This document shows positions 7,046 through 12,964 of a stretch of 12,964 nucleotides of DNA, one piece after another; positions within the stretch are counted from its first letter, which is position 1, and the number at the start of each line of letters is the position of its first letter. Source of the DNA: Candidatus Cloacimonadota bacterium (lineage in GTDB: Bacteria; Cloacimonadota; Cloacimonadia; Cloacimonadales; TCS61); contig DAOUUD010000031.1 in NCBI GenBank assembly GCA_030668345.1, forward strand, positions 1 through 12,964, read 5' to 3'. The position numbers and the translations under genes are program-made. The notes under the pieces are model-generated. The model had not been told where the DNA came from, made no database searches, and worked only from the letters and a program-made list of their open reading frames with translations.

Positions 7046-8941
7046 ATGACAGATTCAAAATATACAGCGAAAAATATTAAAGTTCTCAAAGGTCTGGAAG
7101 CAGTAAGAAAACGACCGGCAATGTTTATTGGCGGAACAACTGAGCGGGGATTGCATCATCTTGTATATGAGGTTGTGGATAATAGTATAGACGAAGCTCT
7201 GGCAGGCCGTTGTGACCGTATCGTTGTTACAATAAATACTGATGGTTCTTGCACTGTAGTCGATAATGGAAGCGGTATACCTGTCGATATGCATTCTGAA
7301 GAAAAAGTTTCTGCTCTCCAGGTTGTGATGACCATTCTACATGCAGGTGGGAAATTCGATAATAAATCTTACAAAGTATCCGGTGGCTTGCATGGAGTAG
7401 GTGTATCTGTTACCAACGCCTTGTCGAAATGGTGTGAAGTAGAAGTTTACCGTGGGGGTAATGTTTATCGCCAACGTTATGAACGAGGGATACCTGTAAC
7501 CGATGTGGACAAAGTTGGAAGAACCAGTAAAACAGGTACTAAAACCACATTCCTTCCGGATCCTGAGATATTTGAAGTAATCGAGTTCAGTTTTGAGTAT
7601 CTTTCCGTAAGATTGAGAGAGATGGCATTTCTAAATAAGGGAATAAGAATTCTACTGGAAGACCAGAACACAGGGAAAAAGCATAACTTCCAATATGAAG
7701 GTGGAATTATTTCTTTCGTTCAGTTTCTAAATGAAAATAAGAAAGCTCTCTTTCCTGAACCGATTTATATAAATGGGGAGAAGAATGGAACGGAATTTGA
7801 AGTTTCGATTCAATACAACGAAGGTTTTCAGGAATTGATCTACAGTTTTGCCAACAATATTAATACTATTGAAGGAGGAACACACCTCAGTGGTTTTAAA
7901 TCTGCCCTAACCCGTGTAGTAAATACGTATATCAAAAATGCAAATGGATTTAAGAATGAAAAAGTTGCACCTGCCGGCAGCGATATCAGGGAAGGTATTA
8001 CAGCAGTCATTAGCGTTAAACTCCCTGAGCCGCAATTTGAAGGGCAGACCAAAACAAAACTGCAAAACAGTGAAATAGAAGGTATTGTGAATTCCATTGT
8101 TTACGAAAAATTGATGGAATATTTTGAAGAGCACCCACAGGAAGCAAAGAATATTTCCCTGAAAGCCATTCTGGGAGCGCGGTCCCGTGAAGCTGCCCGT
8201 AAAGCTCGTGAACTTACAAGAAGAAAATCCGTTCTGGAAAGCGGCACCCTACCAGGAAAATTGGCTGATTGTTCCATCCAGGACCCTTCCCAGACAGAAA
8301 TATTTCTGGTTGAGGGAGATTCTGCCGGCGGTTCTGCAAAAATGGGGCGAGACCGAACCTTCCAGGCTATCCTGCCACTTTGGGGCAAAATGTTGAATAC
8401 AGAAAAAGCCCGTATCGACAAAGTGTTGAATAATGAAAAGATCCAACCCATTATTCTGGCTTTGGGAGCAGGTATAGGCGATGAATTCGATGTAACCAAG
8501 CTGCGTTACAATAAGATCATTATTATGTCGGATGCCGATGTTGATGGTCAGCATATTGCTACGTTATTGTTAACTTTCTTTTTCCGTTATATGCGTCCAC
8601 TGGTAGAGTATGGTCATGTTTATGTAGCTAAACCACCTCTTTTCCTGGTTAAAAAAGGTAAATCTAAAAGATATGCATATTCTATCCCGGAACGCGATAA
8701 AACAATTAATGAACTCGGCTCGATAGGAATTAGCGTTCAAAGATATAAAGGACTGGGTGAAATGAATGCTGACCAGTTGTGGGAAACCACGCTCGATCCC
8801 GAGAAAAGGATTCTTACTGCAGTAAAAATAGATGATGCAATTGAAGCGGATAGAATGTTTACTATTTTGATGGGTGATGAAGTAGAGCCCAGGCGTGAAT
8901 TCATAGAAACAAACGCTAAATATGTAGAAGTAGATGTTTGA
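7046..8941 (+). CDS. gyrB: DNA gyrase subunit B (ATPase and TOPRIM subunit)
   Basis: GyrB supplies the ATPase gate and the metal-binding half of the cleavage site of DNA gyrase. I place the start at ATG 7046, giving 631 residues, because AGAGG lies 7 bases upstream. The GHKL ATPase shows EVVDNSIDEAL (Glu42, Asn46), DNGSGIP (Asp73) and SGGLHGVGVSVTNAL (113-125). The TOPRIM domain has EGDSAGGSA (Glu423) and DADVDG (496-501). The ending GLGEMNADQLWETTLDP is typical. The length is that of the short form lacking the roughly 170-residue insert of E. coli GyrB. Trp446 stands where E. coli has Lys447 and many Gram-positives have Arg. The adjacent gyrA with a GyrA-box-like motif supports gyrase over topoisomerase IV (ParE). 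A possible alternative TTG start at 7022 would add eight residues. Confidence 0.95.
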   Translation: MTDSKYTAKNIKVLKGLEAVRKRPAMFIGGTTERGLHHLVYEVVDNSIDEALAGRCDRIVVTINTDGSCTVVDNGSGIPVDMHSEEKVSALQVVMTILHAGGKFDNKSYKVSGGLHGVGVSVTNALSKWCEVEVYRGGNVYRQRYERGIPVTDVDKVGRTSKTGTKTTFLPDPEIFEVIEFSFEYLSVRLREMAFLNKGIRILLEDQNTGKKHNFQYEGGIISFVQFLNENKKALFPEPIYINGEKNGTEFEVSIQYNEGFQELIYSFANNINTIEGGTHLSGFKSALTRVVNTYIKNANGFKNEKVAPAGSDIREGITAVISVKLPEPQFEGQTKTKLQNSEIEGIVNSIVYEKLMEYFEEHPQEAKNISLKAILGARSREAARKARELTRRKSVLESGTLPGKLADCSIQDPSQTEIFLVEGDSAGGSAKMGRDRTFQAILPLWGKMLNTEKARIDKVLNNEKIQPIILALGAGIGDEFDVTKLRYNKIIIMSDADVDGQHIATLLLTFFFRYMRPLVEYGHVYVAKPPLFLVKKGKSKRYAYSIPERDKTINELGSIGISVQRYKGLGEMNADQLWETTLDPEKRILTAVKIDDAIEADRMFTILMGDEVEPRREFIETNAKYVEVDV

Positions 8942-8954
8942 TTATAATAACTGA

Positions 8955-8991
8955 TTTCAAACATAGATATAAATTTAATTTGAAAATTTAT
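8955..8991 (+). promoter_or_regulatory. Two mutually exclusive dyads just before the gyrA ribosome site
   Basis: Within the 62-base gyrB-gyrA gap, TTTCAAA (8955-8961) can pair with TTTGAAA (8979-8985). Alternatively, ATAAATTT (8969-8976) can pair with AAATTTAT (8984-8991). The second pairing uses bases of the first, so both cannot form together. The latter ends four bases before the gyrA Shine-Dalgarno GGAGGA (8995-9000). Both stems are almost all A-T, so a regulatory role is speculative; chance pairing in AT-rich DNA is a real alternative. Confidence 0.22.
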
Positions 8992-9003
8992 TTTGGAGGA
9001 TAG

Positions 9004-11832
9004 ATGATTCACGACAGGTCTCGAATAGAATTAGTCGAAATAGAAGATGTCTTAAAAAAATTATATTTAGAATATTCAATGAGTGTGATCGTTTCCAGGG
9101 CATTACCGGATGTGCGTGACGGACTTAAACCCTCACAGCGCAGGATACTTTTTGCCATGAACGAACTCAATTTAACACCGGGAAAAGGGTACAGGAAATG
9201 TGCTAAAATTGCCGGTGATACTTCCGGTAACTATCATCCCCACGGTGAGCAGGTGATATATCCCACACTCGTGAGAATGGCTCAACCATGGAGTTTGAGA
9301 TATATGCTGATAACCGGACAGGGTAATTTTGGTTCACAAGATGGAGATCCACCGGCAGCTATGCGTTATACAGAAGCACGGCTTCAAAAAGCTGCTGTTG
9401 ACCTGATGGATGACCTTGATAAAAATACGGTAGATTTCCAACCGAACTACGATGATACCAGAAAAGAACCGGTAGTTTTCCCATCAAAATTTCCCAATCT
9501 TATTGTAAACGGATCTTCCGGGATCGCTGTAGGCATGGCTACCAACATGGCACCACATAATATAGGCGAAGTATGTGATGGTATTATAGCCCAAATAAAC
9601 AATCCAGATCTGGAACCCCTGGAACTGATGAAATACATCAAAGGACCAGATTTCCCCACAGGTGGGTATATCATTGGCACACAGGGAGTCAAAGATTATT
9701 TTCAGACAGGTAACGGCAGAATAATAATGCGCGGTAAAGCTTCTATAGAAATGAAGAATAACGGTGCCGAATTGATCGTTGTTACCGAAATTCCCTACAT
9801 GCTTTCCAAAACACTTCTGATAGATAAAATAGTGAGCCTGGTAAAAGAAAAAAGAATTGAAGGCATCAGTGATCTAAGAGATGAATCTGGCAGGCAGGGC
9901 ATGCGATTGGTCATTTCTATTAAACGCAATGCAGAAGCAAGAGCGGTACTTAACAAGCTTTATAAATACAGCCAGTTGCAGGGAAGCTTTAGTGTTAATA
10001 ACCGTACTTTGGTAAGCGGTATTCCCAGAGTTTTGAACATGAAGCAAATGATAGAGAATTTCGTCGAATTCCGTCATGAGGTTGTTGTTCGCCGTACCCA
10101 GTTTGAACTGGATAATGCCGAGCGCAGGTTGCACATTTTGGAAGGTTTCCGTATTGCCTTAGAAAATATCGATGAGATCATCAGTACGATCAAAGCTTCC
10201 AAAACAGTTCAGGATGCCAGCCAATCTTTACAAGAGAAATTCAAGCTCAGTGAAATTCAAGCTAAAGCCATCCTGGAAATGAGGTTGCAGAAACTTACAG
10301 GACTGGAAAGAGAAAAAGTAGAAAAAGAGTATAATGAGCTTTTAAAAACTGTATCAAAATTGAAAAACATCCTGGATAAAAAACACCTGAGAATGAATAT
10401 TATTAAGAAAGAAGTAAATGAGATCAAAGCTAAATATTCTGACGATCGGCGGTCCACCATCCTGGAAGGAACTGCCGATATTGAAACGGAAGATATGATA
10501 GCAGACGAAGAAATGGTGGTAACTATATCTCATACCGGTTATATTAAGCGCCTTCCTATAGATACTTACAGGAAACAGGGAAGAGGAGGTAAAGGACTTT
10601 CCGGCTCCGATCTCAAAGAAGAGGATTTCACTGAAAGTATTTTTGTAGCATCCACTCATTCATATATCCTTTTCTTCACCGATTTTGGCAAGTGCTATTG
10701 GCTGAAGGTTCATAAAATTCCGAAAGTAGGAAGACTTGCCCGGGGCAAAGCTATTGTAAATCTTCTGCAACTGGAAAGAGAAGAAAAGATCGAAGCTTTC
10801 GTTACGGTTCGAGATTTCGAACAACCACATTTTGTTACGATGGTAACGAAAAAGGGTACGATTAAAAAATCTGAGTTGATTGCTTTTTCCCGACCAAGAG
10901 TAAATGGTATTATTGCCATTAGATTATTGGAAGGCGATCAATTGATAGATGCTCAGATAACTGAAGGTGATAACGATATTATTCTGGCAACCAGTGGTGG
11001 ATATGCCAACAGGTTCAATGAGACAGATGCCAGGTCTATGGGCAGGAATTCACAGGGTGTACGCGGTATCATGTTAAGAGAGAGTGATAAAGTTGTGGCC
11101 ATGGTCGTTGTGAAACGAGGAGGAACTCTTCTTTCCATTAGTGAAAATGGTTATGGTAAACGCTCGGAAGTAGCAAATTACAAGGTCACCAAACGCGGTT
11201 CTAAAGGCGTTATAACCCTTAAAACTACAGAAAGGAACGGTAAACTTATCTCTTTGCTTGAGGTTGTAGATAACGATGATCTGATGATCGTTACAAAAGA
11301 CGGCATGATTATAAGGCAGGCAGTTGAAAAGATTTCCATTATAGGCAGGAATACACAGGGTGTAAAACTTATCGAACTTAACAAAAAAGATAAGGTTTAC
11401 GACATTGCAAGAATTGCAGCTGAACCTGATGTAGAAGAAGAATTGTTCGAAACATTACCTGAAACATCGGAAGCAGCTCCAGACTCCGATGAAAGTACTG
11501 ACGCCAATAATGAACCTGCGGAAGATCAAGAGGAAGCAACAGCAGAAGAGACAGTAGAAGAAACTGATGAAGAAATTCCTGTGAAAGAAGAACCTGTTAC
11601 AGCAACTCCAGACTCCGATGACAGTACTGACACCAATAATGAACCTGCAGAAGAGCAAGAGGAAGCAACAGCAGAAGAGACAGTAGAAGAGACTGTAGAA
11701 GAGACTGTTGAAGAAATTCCTGTGAAAGAAGAACCTGTTACAGCTACTCCTGTAAAAAAAGAATCTGCTGAAGAAAAACCAAAAACTGAAAGCGGTAAAG
11801 AAATTCAATTGGATTTAGAACTTGACGAATAA
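9004..11832 (+). CDS. gyrA: DNA gyrase subunit A with extended acidic, repeat-containing C-terminal tail
   Basis: GyrA carries the catalytic tyrosine that cuts DNA and the C-terminal pinwheel that wraps it. The 942-residue protein starts at ATG 9004 behind GGAGGA (8995-9000). The breakage-reunion domain is standard: SRALPDVRDGLKPSQRRILF (31-50), KCAKIAGDTSGNYHPHG and AAMRYTEARL with Tyr122, the E. coli number. The quinolone-determining loop reads GEQVIYPT at 81-88 instead of GDSAVYDT. A coiled-coil arm at roughly 370-490 precedes the beta-pinwheel, which opens with a GyrA-box-like QGRGGKG at 525-531 (consensus QRRGGKG). The pinwheel ends near residue 810. About 130 Glu/Asp-rich residues follow, including two copies of a 43- or 47-residue repeat, finishing LDLELDE. 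E. coli GyrA has a much shorter acidic tail. The gene is 62 bases after gyrB, with no terminator between, so co-transcription is likely. Confidence 0.95.
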   Translation: MIHDRSRIELVEIEDVLKKLYLEYSMSVIVSRALPDVRDGLKPSQRRILFAMNELNLTPGKGYRKCAKIAGDTSGNYHPHGEQVIYPTLVRMAQPWSLRYMLITGQGNFGSQDGDPPAAMRYTEARLQKAAVDLMDDLDKNTVDFQPNYDDTRKEPVVFPSKFPNLIVNGSSGIAVGMATNMAPHNIGEVCDGIIAQINNPDLEPLELMKYIKGPDFPTGGYIIGTQGVKDYFQTGNGRIIMRGKASIEMKNNGAELIVVTEIPYMLSKTLLIDKIVSLVKEKRIEGISDLRDESGRQGMRLVISIKRNAEARAVLNKLYKYSQLQGSFSVNNRTLVSGIPRVLNMKQMIENFVEFRHEVVVRRTQFELDNAERRLHILEGFRIALENIDEIISTIKASKTVQDASQSLQEKFKLSEIQAKAILEMRLQKLTGLEREKVEKEYNELLKTVSKLKNILDKKHLRMNIIKKEVNEIKAKYSDDRRSTILEGTADIETEDMIADEEMVVTISHTGYIKRLPIDTYRKQGRGGKGLSGSDLKEEDFTESIFVASTHSYILFFTDFGKCYWLKVHKIPKVGRLARGKAIVNLLQLEREEKIEAFVTVRDFEQPHFVTMVTKKGTIKKSELIAFSRPRVNGIIAIRLLEGDQLIDAQITEGDNDIILATSGGYANRFNETDARSMGRNSQGVRGIMLRESDKVVAMVVVKRGGTLLSISENGYGKRSEVANYKVTKRGSKGVITLKTTERNGKLISLLEVVDNDDLMIVTKDGMIIRQAVEKISIIGRNTQGVKLIELNKKDKVYDIARIAAEPDVEEELFETLPETSEAAPDSDESTDANNEPAEDQEEATAEETVEETDEEIPVKEEPVTATPDSDDSTDTNNEPAEEQEEATAEETVEETVEETVEEIPVKEEPVTATPVKKESAEEKPKTESGKEIQLDLELDE
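11479..11748 (+). repeat. In-frame tandem repeat encoding the GyrA acidic tail
   Basis: Unit 1 is 11479-11607 (43 codons) and unit 2 is 11608-11748 (47 codons). Both begin PDSD and end EEPVTAT. By eye they differ at about seven bases, plus a 12-base insertion in unit 2. The insertion comes from an inner microrepeat: the four-residue EETV is present three times at 11677-11712, against fewer, partly changed copies in unit 1. The near identity at synonymous sites indicates a recent duplication, and the 12-base steps look like replication slippage that keeps the frame. Confidence 0.9.
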
Positions 11833-11859
11833 AAAGTAAAATTTTAATAACAAACCCAA

Positions 11860-11890
11860 AGCAGAGACGATTTTTAAGATCGTCTCTGCT
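11860..11890. terminator. Perfect 12-bp hairpin after gyrA
   Basis: AGCAGAGACGAT (11860-11871) and its exact reverse complement (11879-11890) flank a 7-base loop, TTTTAAG. It begins 27 bases after the gyrA stop and is the strongest simple stem in the window. No T run follows on the + strand (CATAACTAAA), so it is not a textbook intrinsic terminator; it may act as a T-less terminator or protect the gyrBA mRNA 3' end. TTGACG (11822) and TAATAA (11845) have 17-base spacing and could start a transcript at about 11857. In that case the hairpin would instead be the 5' leader of the lipoprotein mRNA. Confidence 0.6.
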
Positions 11891-11913
11891 CATAACTAAA
11901 CAAAGGATTGGAT

Positions 11914-12531
11914 ATGGCACCAAAAAAATGGCTGATAGTAATTTTATTGTGTATAATAATGATTATCATTTCATCTTGTACTATCAAGTATATCCCGGTA
12001 GAATCCGAGAATGTAATAATTACTGACGATTATGCAGTGATCAAGACTAAAGGCTGGACATTTGCCGCTGAGAATATGTACTGGATAAAAGAACCGCAAA
12101 ATCTTTCCGATTATTTCACTACCTTTTATATTCAAGTTAAGAACAGGCAGAATGAAGATTTTGAAATTCAGGCTTCAGATATCAGCTTGCTGGATGAAGA
12201 AGGCAACCAGTTCGACGTGGTAAGCCTGGATTACATTGAGAAGTTGTTGCTGCCAAAACAGCTTGAATACCTGGTGATTGCAAATATAGAAAATGAGAAA
12301 CTAACCGATACTCAACAGCTTTTTGAAGATCAGCGTAGGATATTGGAAGAATGGCGGGAAGCAAAAAAGAACCTGATAACCTACTCACTGAGTTTTGGTA
12401 AGATCATTCCCGGCGCCAAAAAATCAGGGTTTATCTTTTTTCCCAAACTGGCTTCCGATAACAAATCCTGTCAGCTTGTTTATCGCAACAATACGATCCA
12501 GTTTGTACGGGGTGATAAAAAGGATAAGTAG
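11914..12531 (+). CDS. Putative lipoprotein of unknown function
   Basis: I choose ATG 11914 (205 residues) because AAAGGA at 11902-11907 is well spaced to it; an in-frame TTG at 11908 is too close to that site. The N-terminus is a clear lipoprotein signal: MAPKKW, a hydrophobic core, then the lipobox ISSC with Cys22 as the lipidation residue. The mature part is mixed alpha/beta. A stretch of strands (FTTFYIQVKNRQNEDFEIQ, then ASDISLLDEEGNQFDVVSLD) resembles extracellular immunoglobulin-like domains in general outline. A charged helix with EDQRRILEEWREAKK precedes two final strands. I do not recognise a family and assign no function. It stands alone between the post-gyrA hairpin and a structured gap, so neighbours give no clue. 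It probably sits in the outer or inner membrane facing the periplasm. Confidence 0.8.
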   Translation: MAPKKWLIVILLCIIMIIISSCTIKYIPVESENVIITDDYAVIKTKGWTFAAENMYWIKEPQNLSDYFTTFYIQVKNRQNEDFEIQASDISLLDEEGNQFDVVSLDYIEKLLLPKQLEYLVIANIENEKLTDTQQLFEDQRRILEEWREAKKNLITYSLSFGKIIPGAKKSGFIFFPKLASDNKSCQLVYRNNTIQFVRGDKKDK

Positions 12532-12549
12532 CTGAATTAGATTTACTCT

Positions 12550-12717
12550 CGTTACGATCAGGCAACTACCTGACCAGCTTTGACGGATGCACTTCGTAAC
12601 GCAGATGTATGCGAAGTTAAACTTCTAAGCTGGTTCAGAGTTGTAGCCTGAACCAAATGTTACGGTTCAATCTTCAAGAATGAACCTGCAGAGAGGCAAG
12701 TTCAACTTGTGAACAAG
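12550..12717. repeat. Dense cluster of nested inverted repeats upstream of the methyltransferase
   Basis: The 211-base gap between the lipoprotein and methyltransferase genes contains many dyads. CGTTACGA (12550-12557) pairs with TCGTAACG (12594-12601). TCAGG/CCTGA (12558-12573) has a 6-base loop. CCAGCTT (12574-12580) pairs with AAGCTGG (12627-12633). ACTTCG (12591-12596) pairs with CGAAGT (12612-12617). GAAGTT/AACTTC spans 12613-12625. GGTTCAG/CTGAACC spans 12632-12654 with a 9-base loop. A 23-base dyad with one mismatch spans 12664-12686. CAAGTT/AACTTG (12697-12709) overlaps GTTCA/TGAAC (12700-12714). The left arm 12556-12580 also resembles the reverse complement of 12627-12654. No reading frame, tRNA or known RNA family is recognisable. 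It could be an intergenic palindromic repeat (REP- or MITE-like) or a structured RNA. Confidence 0.65.
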
Positions 12718-12742
12718 GGTAATAAAATACCAGGAGCAAATT

Positions 12743-12964
12743 ATGAACGAATTATATTTTGGTGATAACCTGAAAATAATGAAAGAACTGCTCAAACAAA
12801 ATCCCAACGGATTCATCGACCTCATCTATATCGATCCACCCTTTAACAGTAAACGCAATTATAATGTTCTTTTTGAAAGCATCGACATGGAAGATACAAA
12901 AGCACAAAAACAGGCTTTTGCAGATACATGGAGCAATGTTTCTTATCTTGATACCATTGAAGAA
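12743..12964 (+). CDS. N-terminus of a site-specific DNA methyltransferase (N4/N6 type), 3'-truncated
   Basis: Seventy-four codons are visible, running off the window end. ATG 12743 follows AGGAG (12732-12736). The protein opens MNELYFGDNLKIMKELL, then FIDLIYIDPPFNSKRNYN. DPPF at 31-34 is the catalytic motif IV of amino-methyltransferases. Its place near the N-terminus, before the SAM-binding region, suggests the beta-type order found in type III Mod subunits and related stand-alone enzymes. The following AQKQAFADTWS also matches a stretch I associate with this family. The enzyme should transfer a methyl group from SAM to adenine N6 or cytosine N4 at a specific site. The SAM motif, target-recognition domain and any restriction partner lie beyond the window, so type, specificity and whether it is a defence system or an orphan methylase cannot be told. 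Confidence 0.85.
   Translation, partial: MNELYFGDNLKIMKELLKQNPNGFIDLIYIDPPFNSKRNYNVLFESIDMEDTKAQKQAFADTWSNVSYLDTIEE

Noticed and set aside
8101..8499. Antisense open frame of 132 codons inside gyrB
   Set aside because: It lies wholly opposite the conserved TOPRIM coding region and matches no family; a shadow of the sense codons.
11455..11808. Antisense open frame opposite the GyrA tail rich in Phe, Cys and Arg
   Set aside because: It is the complement of the Glu-rich repeat; its odd composition follows from the sense codons and it has no ribosome site.
12659..12690. tRNA-like T arm (GGTTCAATC)
   Set aside because: No matching T stem, acceptor stem or anticodon arm could be assembled around it; the sequence instead forms a simple palindrome.
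12613..12706. Integron attC site (GTTAAAC at 12616 fits GTTRRRY and GTTCAAC at 12700 fits RYYYAAC)
   Set aside because: The two boxes are in the wrong order for an attC, and no integrase or small cassette genes are present.
12532..12742. CRISPR array
   Set aside because: The repeats are inverted and of unequal length and spacing; there are no regular direct repeats with unique spacers, and no cas genes.

Overview
The window looks like an AT-rich chromosomal segment from a Gram-negative member of the Fibrobacteres-Chlorobi-Bacteroidetes (FCB) side of the bacterial tree. It begins with the C-terminal end of a gingipain-like protein carrying a type IX secretion (T9SS) sorting domain, which is essentially confined to that group. 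The lipoprotein signal peptide and gene mix fit, and Candidatus Cloacimonadota is my best guess. The phylum is an inference from gene style, not from any search. Every complete gene is on the + strand.

Layout. (1) 3-788: 3' end of a PorU/C25-type surface protein. (2) 876-2915: an EF-G-like translational GTPase whose catalytic His is Tyr. (3) 2991-6731: a tight run yebC, ruvC, ruvA, rsmB, then a membrane-anchored PASTA-domain protein; the first four overlap by 1-4 bases and the last follows after 9 bases. (4) 6732-7045: a 314-base AT-rich gap with a candidate terminator. (5) 7046-11832: gyrB and gyrA, 62 bases apart. (6) 11860-11890: a perfect 12-bp hairpin. (7) 11914-12531: a lipoprotein of unknown function. 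(8) 12532-12742: a dense set of nested inverted repeats. (9) 12743-12964: the first 74 codons of a DNA methyltransferase, cut by the window end.

How the genes fit together. The centre is housekeeping: translation (EF-G paralog, YebC, RsmB), Holliday-junction processing (RuvC, RuvA; no ruvB here) and DNA topology (gyrase). The left end belongs to T9SS surface export, and the right end opens into what may be an accessory restriction-modification locus.

The window is mostly ordinary core genome. I see no complete undescribed system. The points that merit a second look are the non-canonical drug-contact residues in both gyrase subunits, the long repeat-built acidic tail of GyrA, the GTPase-site changes in the EF-G paralog, and the structured intergenic element before the methyltransferase.
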